Part shown: in pieces, positions 8,649-15,201 of the stretch
How the letters are laid out: each line of letters begins with the position of its first letter
Position numbering within the stretch: the first letter of the stretch is position 1
NCBI GenBank assembly: GCA_004325065.1
Contig: PITI01000296.1
Coordinates: forward strand, 1 to 15,201
DNA length: 15,201 nucleotides
Source: Hamiltosporidium magnivora
Lineage: Eukaryota > Microsporidia > Dubosqiidae
Reading direction: 5' to 3'
Made by a program: the position numbers and the translations under genes
Notes under the pieces: generated by a model
What the model saw: the letters and a program-made list of their open reading frames with translations, nothing else
Told to the model about the DNA's origin: nothing
The model's database searches: none

Positions 8649-8651
8649 CCC
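8649..8651 (+). promoter_or_regulatory. CCC-type start-proximal signal of MCM5
   Basis: CCC followed by TT and the ATG at 8654, in a locally pyrimidine-rich leader (TTTTTTCCTTCCC). Confidence 0.75.
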
Positions 8652-8653
8652 TT

Positions 8654-10660
8654 ATGAACTGGGACGAAAACCAAATATCAAGCATTGATTTATTAAATAC
8701 TCAACCATTACTAAGTGATGAAATAATTAAACAACAATATCAATCATTTATATCTTCTTTCCAACACGATGAAAGATACATTTATCGTACACCTAAATCT
8801 ATTATGAAAATAAATCTTCAGCACCTTTCAGCGTACGATTTTCAATTATTTCAAGAATTAAAACGCAGACCTTTACATGTAATACAAATTTTTGAACAAG
8901 TAACTTCAAAATTAGAATTAATTTTAAATGTTTCGCCTATTTCGATCCGAGCTATTGATTCTTCATATATCAATAAAATTATAAGAATACAGGGTATTGC
9001 AGTAAATGCGTCACAAGTAATTGTGAAACCATCATCTCTATTTTTACAATGCAAGAGTTGTCTTACTACACGAATTCTTGATTATATTCCACGTTCATGC
9101 TCTAATCAGTGCTCTATGGATCCTTTTACAATTATTCCAGAAAAATGTCAAGTATTGGATACTCAATATGTTAAAATACAAGAAACTTTTCAAGACATTC
9201 CACCGAATGAAACTCCTAAACATGCGACTCTTGTTCTTGAAAATAATTTAATAAATAGAATCACACCTGGAAAAGAAGTATCGGTTACCGTTATTTATGG
9301 AATCAAAGAAACTCATTCATATTTTAAAGTCATTGGAATAAATAGCGAAGAAAGAGATACGAAATGTTTTACGGAAGAAGAAGAACTAATGTTTAGACAA
9401 ATTTCTAAAGGCGTTTTGCCCGATGAAAACAATTCAGAACCAAAAAATAATTCTGAATTAAAAAATAACACAGCTTATTCTTTAATTGTAAAATCGATTG
9501 CACCATTTATACATGGAATGGAGGATGTAAAAAAAGCAATTGTCTGTTTATTGTTTGGTGGAACTCGAAGAATATTAGAAGATGGCATAACACTCAGAGG
9601 GGATTTAAATATTTTGCTTTTGGGTGATCCTGGTGTAGCAAAAAGTCAGTTACTGAAACAAACGTGTAATTTATCCCCTGTTGGTGTATATACCAGTGGT
9701 AAAGGAAGTTCGGCAGCTGGGTTAACAGCTGCAGTGATAAGAGATTCCAAAGGTGAGTTCTGTTTAGAGGGTGGCGCTTTGGTTTTAAGCGATGGTGGTG
9801 TTTGTTGTATTGATGAATTTGATAAAATGGATTTGAAAGATCAAGTCGCTATACATGAAGCAATGGAGCAACAGACTGTTAGTATAGCAAAGGCGGGTAT
9901 AACAACTTCTCTAAATACTAGATGTAGTGTTTTAGCAGCAGCGAATCCAACCTTTGGTAGATATGATAATTATCGAAGCATAGGAGAAAATATTGATTTT
10001 GGGATCAGTGTTATGAGTAGATTTGATTTCATTTTCATAATTAAAGATGAATGTATTAGAAGCAGAGATGAAGAGATGGCTAGACATATAATGGGAATAC
10101 ATAAAGATTCAAAAAACATGGGTTTTTTAGACACGGAAATACTCAGGAGATATATTCTTTACGCTCGAAGTAAAATATTTCCTTCTTTAAATGATAAAGC
10201 AAGAGATAGACTATGTGATTTCTATGTTAACGCTAGAAAAAATATTAAAAAATGGGAAAAAATGGGTGGAGAAAAAAGTATTATACCTATTACTGTTCGT
10301 CAGTTAGAATCCGTTTGTAGGTGTGCAGAAGCTTTAGCAAGAATGGAGCTTAATGAAAATGTTAGCGAATGGCACGTTGAAGAAGCAATAAGATTATTTA
10401 TGGTTAGTACGATGGATGCAGTTAATAAAGGATATTATATTGAAGGAATGAACAGAAAAGGAATAGTTGATGAAATAAGAATATTATGTGACAAAATCAG
10501 AGAAATGCTACCAGTAGGAACAGGAAGAAGTTATGACAGTTTGAGAGACCGATTAAAGGATTATGGGGATGAAAAAATCAATCGAGCAATAGAATATCTC
10601 GTAAAATCAGAAAAAGTGGTTTTACGTAACATGGGTAAAGTCATTGTGAGAATGCCATAA
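8654..10660 (+). CDS. MCM5: DNA replication licensing factor MCM5 (subunit of the MCM2-7 helicase)
   Basis: One of six ATPase subunits of the nuclear replicative helicase, loaded at origins and activated with Cdc45 and GINS. The N-terminal domain (about 25-245) includes a zinc-binding set at C133, C136, C149 and C153. The AAA+ core (about 275-490) has Walker A GDPGVAKS (324-331), Walker B CCIDEFDKM (384-392), sensor 1 AAANP (428-432), the arginine finger SRFD (455-458) and a sensor 2 arginine at ITVRQLES (549). A C-terminal winged helix ends LRNMGKVIVRMP, close to other MCM5 termini. MCM5 rather than another MCM is indicated by IRIQGIAVNASQV, CSMDPFTIIPEKC and PPNETPKH, which align with MCM5 N-domain signatures. 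At 668 residues it is shorter than yeast (775) or human (734). All catalytic residues are intact. A small tandem repeat sits in the linker at 259-272. Confidence 0.95.
   Translation: MNWDENQISSIDLLNTQPLLSDEIIKQQYQSFISSFQHDERYIYRTPKSIMKINLQHLSAYDFQLFQELKRRPLHVIQIFEQVTSKLELILNVSPISIRAIDSSYINKIIRIQGIAVNASQVIVKPSSLFLQCKSCLTTRILDYIPRSCSNQCSMDPFTIIPEKCQVLDTQYVKIQETFQDIPPNETPKHATLVLENNLINRITPGKEVSVTVIYGIKETHSYFKVIGINSEERDTKCFTEEEELMFRQISKGVLPDENNSEPKNNSELKNNTAYSLIVKSIAPFIHGMEDVKKAIVCLLFGGTRRILEDGITLRGDLNILLLGDPGVAKSQLLKQTCNLSPVGVYTSGKGSSAAGLTAAVIRDSKGEFCLEGGALVLSDGGVCCIDEFDKMDLKDQVAIHEAMEQQTVSIAKAGITTSLNTRCSVLAAANPTFGRYDNYRSIGENIDFGISVMSRFDFIFIIKDECIRSRDEEMARHIMGIHKDSKNMGFLDTEILRRYILYARSKIFPSLNDKARDRLCDFYVNARKNIKKWEKMGGEKSIIPITVRQLESVCRCAEALARMELNENVSEWHVEEAIRLFMVSTMDAVNKGYYIEGMNRKGIVDEIRILCDKIREMLPVGTGRSYDSLRDRLKDYGDEKINRAIEYLVKSEKVVLRNMGKVIVRMP
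9431..9466 (+). repeat. 18-bp tandem duplication inside MCM5
   Basis: Two adjacent 18-base units (9431-9448 and 9449-9466) differ at three positions and encode NSEPKN and NSELKN. They lie in the linker between the N-terminal domain and the AAA+ core, where length changes are tolerated, and keep the frame. Confidence 0.7.
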
Positions 10661-11340
10661 TTTATTTAAAAAAGTAAACAATATGTTTTTATTCAATTTC
10701 TTTCTATATTTTTTAAAGTTTTATTTTTTTTATATTTTTTTAACCATTTGAATTCTTTTTTGATTATTTTTATAAAAATCCTTAGATTCTATTTTGAAAT
10801 CAATTTCATATTAACTGATATTACAAGAATTGACTTTAATTGATTTTTCAATTTTAAATTAATTATTTTCTAATTAAATATTTATAAGTTATAGGAATTT
10901 TTCAATATATATTCAAAAAGACTCTTAAATGTAATATTTTTATAACTATGGTAATATATTAATATTTAGTTTTGGCCTCATCAATAAATGTTTTATTGTT
11001 AAAAGGTTTCTTACCCTTTAATAAAAGATTTCTCTTATTGTAATATCAAGAACATGAGACACGACTATTTAAGTTAATTCATGATTTTTTTTAGTTCGAA
11101 TTTATTCATAGTGTTATTTTTTGGGGGGTTCTTAAACATATTGATGCTACATTTCGAAATTTTAACTTGATTTATTTAAATATTTTTTTATTTTTGTATT
11201 TTCAAGAAATCAAAGCGTTCATTATTTTCTTTTCCTTGAAATAAAGCAATGTTTGTTTTATAAAAGCCATAATCGGCACTTATTGGTGAATTCGGCATTT
11301 GTTTTTTTTATTTTCTAATTTAAGTCATATTTTTATTCAT
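10661..11340. other. AT-rich intergenic region, nothing recognised
   Basis: No gene is seen. A G6 run at 11123-11128 gives CCCCCC on the minus strand, but the nearest ATG is 13 nt away and opens only 11 codons. No retroelement motif is visible before 11341. Confidence 0.55.
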
Positions 11341-11562
11341 CCTTGGCACTACAGCCATGTACGAGCCTTGGCCTCCCTTAGTAATACCGCCCACCGGTCT
11401 TTGTCCAGTGGGGTTTGTTTACATTTTCGGGCTACGTAACAAGGTGATTTCAAAGGGTGGGTTGTTAGCCCTACGTCCAACATGGAGGACTAGTCCCTTT
11501 TAGTCGCCTCTTACACAAGCAGAGAATACTCCAAGCCAATTCTGCTCCCAGAATGATGGATA
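11341..11562 (-). mobile_element. Fragment of an RTE-like LINE or its short internally deleted derivative
   Basis: A sharply bounded block of much higher G and C than its surroundings. On the minus strand, 11408 to 11349 reads LDKDRWAVLLREAKARTWL and then TAG, matching the usual last residues of RTE-type LINE polymerases (x-DR-x-x-W-x-x-x-x-x-EA-x-x-x-x-x-L-stop), followed by TGCCAAGG. The upstream half (about 11562-11425, minus) contains TAAGAGGCGACTAAAAGGGA and GGGCTAACAACCCA, which from memory resemble the 5' leader of such elements in arthropods. A 5' leader directly joined to a 3' coding end would make this a short internally deleted, non-autonomous copy. The polymerase body is absent. 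The family assignment of the leader is from memory and unchecked; the C-terminal match is visible in the sequence. Confidence 0.7.
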
Positions 11563-12230
11563 AAAAATCTTATTTAAGTAATATAATTTGCAATTAAAAA
11601 ATTTGTTTTAGAATAAAACTAATTAAGAGAGTATATATTTTTATCGACTAGAGTTGTTTAAAGGCTTTTTCACTTTAATATTATGTTTAAGTAAGTATTA
11701 TGTAAGTAATTCAAAGAAAACTCTTCATATTCTTATATCTAAATCTATAAAATCTTTATAAAAATTTACTCACAATTTAGTCTGTATAGATTTGTTTTAT
11801 ATCGTATTCACTTAATATTGAAGGAAGACTCTTTTCTCGAAACATTATTATTTGTATAGATTCATAATTTGTAATCTAAGCCTGGTTAAATCACTTTTTG
11901 CAACAATATTCATAGATTCTTTTTGTTAAAACTCTATGCTTTTTTATGCAATTTATGAACAAACTTAAATAAATATTTCAATTTAAATACTAATCAAATG
12001 ATTTTAGATTATTTGAAGAAATCTAAAAAAGAAAAAGTAAAAAACTAATCGGCATTAAAATGTTTCAAATATCCATTGACTTGATATACACGGTTACTCT
12101 TAAAATATTAGTAATACACGTAATAGTTATTCTAGTTTTCATTAAAATTCAAAACTTTCCTTTATCTGCTAAAATATTAATGCGATATAAAATTTATTTT
12201 TAATATAAATGATTTAAATTTTTTAAAAGA
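11563..12230. other. AT-rich intergenic region upstream of UTP21
   Basis: No gene, RNA gene or repeat is recognised. The leader just before the gene is nearly pure A and T until the CCC at 12231. Confidence 0.6.
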
Positions 12231-12233
12231 CCC
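12231..12233 (+). promoter_or_regulatory. CCC-type start-proximal signal of UTP21
   Basis: GACCCTCAATG: CCC with a 3-nt spacer before the ATG at 12237, the same arrangement as TFIIE beta, RPA2 and MCM5. Confidence 0.75.
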
Positions 12234-12236
12234 TCA

Positions 12237-14270
12237 ATGTTTCAGAACGTTAGAACAATAAATCAGCAACATAAAATTATAAATTCATTCAATCTTCAAA
12301 CAGTAACTACATATACGAAATCACATGTATTTCAATATTCAATCCAAAATCTCTCACTTTTATTTGTTTCACCAATTCTTCCAGATATTCTTAAAATAGT
12401 TGAATACGAAAATATAATATTTGTAATTTCAACTGATTTATGTATTCGAAAAATCGAAAGAGGTAGAATCACCATTGAAAAAAAATTATTTGAAAACTTT
12501 AACGAAATTATACCATCTTTCGAAGATTGGACCGAAAAGGAGGTTCATTTCAAAACTAATATTACTCTTACAGTTTGTAATTCAATAATTGTCATTTCCT
12601 ATATGAAAAAAATATATTTGTTTTCCTTTTTATTGGAAAAATTAAATTCTTATGAATTAAGCAGTTGTATTCTTAGTTCGTTTCATCCACTTTCATATAA
12701 AAACAAAATAATTATTTATGATGAAAATCAAAAAATAATTCTATTTAATATAAATAAGAAAAAAATTATCCATCAATTTCATTGTTTGGAAAATGAATTC
12801 AATAATTATTCAAATATAGAGAATATTAACAATAACATACATTTCGCTCAATCTTCAAATCCACATTCAGTACTACTATATAGTCATAATATTATTTTTC
12901 TTATAAATTTACAAACCGATGAAATTCTTTTACGATTTGAATCTCCGAATATTACGTCGATTTCAATTTCACCATCGAACACACATATAATTTGTACAAC
13001 AATCACAAATGAACTTCTTATCTACAATACTTATTACAAGAAAAATACACATCTATTTTCGGTTTACAATGATGGAATATTTTTACCGACAGAAGAAGAT
13101 ATTCTTTTAGTAACTGATAATTCATGTTTAAAAACTTTAAAATTGAATAAATCAAAATTTGAGGCAATAATTGAACGACCAAGATGCTTGAAAAATGTTG
13201 TAGGAATAAATTATATTGATGGAGGGGTTGTTATTGCTTCAAAACAAGGAATATTATATTACAGTCTTATTAAAGAAGAACAAAGTTATTTTGCTAAGAT
13301 AAAGATAAAATTGGACGTTAATGAAGATAATTCAAACTTAAAATATTACAATGGAATGGAATTTACAGATTTAGCACCTTTAATTTTTAATTCTTTTAGC
13401 ACTACCGGCTTTATTGTTCTTAATTCATATATTTATAAACTTTCTTCTAAAAAGCTTTCATATTTCTTGTATGAACCTTCTCTTTCATCAATAAATATTT
13501 CTAAATGTTCCAATTTCATAATTATTGGGACATACAAAGGATCCATTTATATTCTGACGATCAAAAGCAAGTCAATAATGTCTGAATTTTCTACAACAAA
13601 TTCACCTATTAAATATGTTTCAATGTGTATTGTAACGGACAGAATAATTTTATGTTATAAAAACATTTTAGAAATCAGAAATATTTCTGGAGAACTTATT
13701 TATACCAAGGATTTCTCATGTATTATAAATATTACTAGTAATTATTCATTTATTGCGATCGGAAATTGTAATGGGATAGATATTTTATGTTATAAAACAG
13801 GTAAATTATGTAGAAGTTTACAAATAAAAAATATAAAATCAATAGAATTCTCAAATTTAAATAATTATGTTGCCGTAATGACTGGTAAATTCAATATAGA
13901 GTGTTGCAAAGTAAGCGAGTTTACTGAAGCTGATCATGATTTTGTTTCATCACATAATAACATTTTTATTCTAGATATTTTAAGTGGAAAGGTTCTACAA
14001 AAGATCTTTCTTAATAATGAAGTTGAATATTTAAAATGGAGTTCTGATGATGCCTTCATTATTATCAAATATAAAGATAATGATGAAATATTTATATATT
14101 TTGATAATGAAATATTTGATATCGACTATAATTTAAACTATTCAGAAATAAATGTTGAAAATCAAATATGTTTTGAAAACGAAAACAAATTTGATTACAT
14201 GCAAGAATTATGTTTAAAAACACTATCATATTTGGAATATGAAAGAAATGATTTATTTACTACCGAATAA
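12237..14270 (+). CDS. UTP21: U3 snoRNP / small-subunit processome protein Utp21 (WDR36-like), lacking most of the C-terminal domain
   Basis: Utp21 is a tandem beta-propeller protein of the UTP-B complex that helps fold and cleave pre-rRNA for the 40S subunit in the nucleolus. The 677 residues are mostly degenerate WD40 repeats. The N-terminus (FQNVRTI, TTYTKSHVFQYSIQNLSLLFV at about 24-44) matches the family opening, where a conserved F-x-x-x-R-x-L is followed by the first blade. SSFHPLSYKNKIII (147-160) with NINKKKIIHQF (171-181), SISISPSNTHII (241-252) and SSINISKCSNFIIIGTYKGS (417-436) align with diagnostic Utp21 positions. The propellers end near residue 625, leaving only about 50 residues, whereas yeast Utp21 (about 940) carries a further helical domain of over 200. 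That domain appears lost or reduced to the last helix (MQELCLKTLSYLEYE). Another WD40 protein of the same complex is the main alternative. Confidence 0.72.
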   Translation: MFQNVRTINQQHKIINSFNLQTVTTYTKSHVFQYSIQNLSLLFVSPILPDILKIVEYENIIFVISTDLCIRKIERGRITIEKKLFENFNEIIPSFEDWTEKEVHFKTNITLTVCNSIIVISYMKKIYLFSFLLEKLNSYELSSCILSSFHPLSYKNKIIIYDENQKIILFNINKKKIIHQFHCLENEFNNYSNIENINNNIHFAQSSNPHSVLLYSHNIIFLINLQTDEILLRFESPNITSISISPSNTHIICTTITNELLIYNTYYKKNTHLFSVYNDGIFLPTEEDILLVTDNSCLKTLKLNKSKFEAIIERPRCLKNVVGINYIDGGVVIASKQGILYYSLIKEEQSYFAKIKIKLDVNEDNSNLKYYNGMEFTDLAPLIFNSFSTTGFIVLNSYIYKLSSKKLSYFLYEPSLSSINISKCSNFIIIGTYKGSIYILTIKSKSIMSEFSTTNSPIKYVSMCIVTDRIILCYKNILEIRNISGELIYTKDFSCIINITSNYSFIAIGNCNGIDILCYKTGKLCRSLQIKNIKSIEFSNLNNYVAVMTGKFNIECCKVSEFTEADHDFVSSHNNIFILDILSGKVLQKIFLNNEVEYLKWSSDDAFIIIKYKDNDEIFIYFDNEIFDIDYNLNYSEINVENQICFENENKFDYMQELCLKTLSYLEYERNDLFTTE

Positions 14271-15201
14271 TCTTTTAAAGACTAAAGCATACTAAAAAAT
14301 TAACATTTATATCAAATACTGCCAAGAAAATATACAGAAATTAATCTCAATAACTTTTTAATTTCGATAACTATTTTGAAATAATAAGATATTAAAATTA
14401 ATTAAAAAGTCAAATTTTTTTTAAATTTTTACATCTTAAATTTACTATTCTAAATGGAATATATCTTACTTATTTTAAATTTAAAATATAGATTATATAT
14501 TATCAAATTTTAATATGTTTATAAAATATATATAGTTTAAATCAAAGATATTTACTTATTATGTATTTTATTTTATTTTTTAATCTTCATTATTGATCCT
14601 ATTAATATAATTCTTTTCACAGCAATTATTTTACCTGCGGTAATTGATTGTGTAAAATTTATCATTGTTTGAAACAAAATTTGCTCGAATATTTTGTAGC
14701 CACAGTTATACTTTGTTCTATTATAAAAGTTAATTTTAAATTATGTGTTTTTGGTAGAATTAAATAGAGAGTATTTTTTAGAAAGTTCTAAAAATTGATA
14801 TTACCATACTTTCTTATTACACTTTAATAAATTTAGTTTGATATTATATTGTAAAACAACCAGAATAATAATAACTGAAAAACTATATCTATAATTCAAA
14901 ATAGCGAAAGAAACCTGAGACTTTTGAGCTATAAAAACAGAAAAACTAGTCGAAATTGATATAATTAAAATTTAATAGTATAAAATCTTACTTTACAAAA
15001 CAGAACTCCAGAATTTTCTACAAAATTTTTTCAATGCTACACATACCGTGACTGGTCTTTTGACCGAGTTCACACTTCTTTTTAAAAAAATTAATATAAT
15101 CTGATATATTCTGTCCATTTGACTAAATGAAATTTTCTACCATTAAAACAAAATCAATATTGTATCTTTGTTTTGAGTTTTTAAATATACTTTATGTATA
15201 C
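14271..15201. other. AT-rich intergenic region with one hairpin
   Basis: No gene is recognised up to the right edge. No C-run start signal is present. The only notable structure is the hairpin at 15048-15073, listed separately. Confidence 0.6.
15048..15073 (+). other. Imperfect hairpin followed by a T-rich tract
   Basis: GTGACTGGTC, a TTTT loop and GACCGAGTTCAC form about 10 base pairs with two single-base bulges. TTCTTTTT follows at 15075-15082. The G and C content is well above the flanks. It could be the 3' end of a small RNA ended by a T-run, or a remnant of inserted DNA. No function can be assigned. Confidence 0.3.

Noticed and set aside
11091..11105. TTCGAAT string considered as a tRNA T-loop
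   Set aside because: No matching stems, anticodon arm or acceptor pairing could be found around it.
11123..11128. G6 run giving CCCCCC on the minus strand, considered as a start signal
   Set aside because: The nearest downstream minus-strand ATG is 13 nt away and opens only 11 codons.

Overview
The window looks like nuclear DNA of a microsporidian, probably one with an expanded, gene-sparse genome of the kind found in parasites of arthropods. Four points support this. The DNA is very AT-rich. All five complete genes are intronless and shorter than their yeast or human counterparts. A run of 3 to 5 cytosines lies directly before four of the five start codons (spacers of 1 to 3 nt) and 10 nt before the fifth; a C-run next to the start codon is the known microsporidian expression signal. 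Finally, the intergenic DNA is long (0.9 to 2.3 kb) and carries decayed non-LTR retrotransposon pieces. The species cannot be named from this sequence.

Layout, left to right. Positions 3-119 hold the tail of an unidentified, relatively GC-rich reading frame cut by the window edge. A 1.2 kb AT-rich gap follows, with one unexplained GC-rich island (about 710-802). Next is a convergent pair 40 bp apart: the TFIIE beta subunit (1360-1989, +) and the 32-kDa subunit of replication protein A (2030-2719, -). A 2.3 kb gap contains a broken LINE reverse-transcriptase remnant on the minus strand (core 4218-4617, possibly extending to 3921) and a weak LTR-like stretch (about 3479-3695). A DENN-domain protein resembling the DENND4/Crag Rab-activator family follows (5013-7298, +), then a 1.35 kb AT-rich gap, then MCM5 (8654-10660, +). 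A 1.6 kb gap carries a second retroelement fragment (about 11341-11562, -) that looks like the two ends of an RTE-type LINE joined together. The last gene is a Utp21/WDR36-like WD40 protein of the small-subunit processome (12237-14270, +). The final 0.9 kb has no gene but includes a small hairpin near 15048-15073.

The genes are not an operon. They are independently transcribed housekeeping genes covering transcription initiation (TFIIE beta), DNA replication (RPA2, MCM5), ribosome assembly (Utp21) and membrane traffic (DENN). The most informative points are the retained DENND4-type protein in an organism with a reduced trafficking system, the apparent loss of the C-terminal domain of Utp21, and the two LINE-derived fragments. 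No CRISPR array, rRNA, tRNA or bacterial-type feature was seen.
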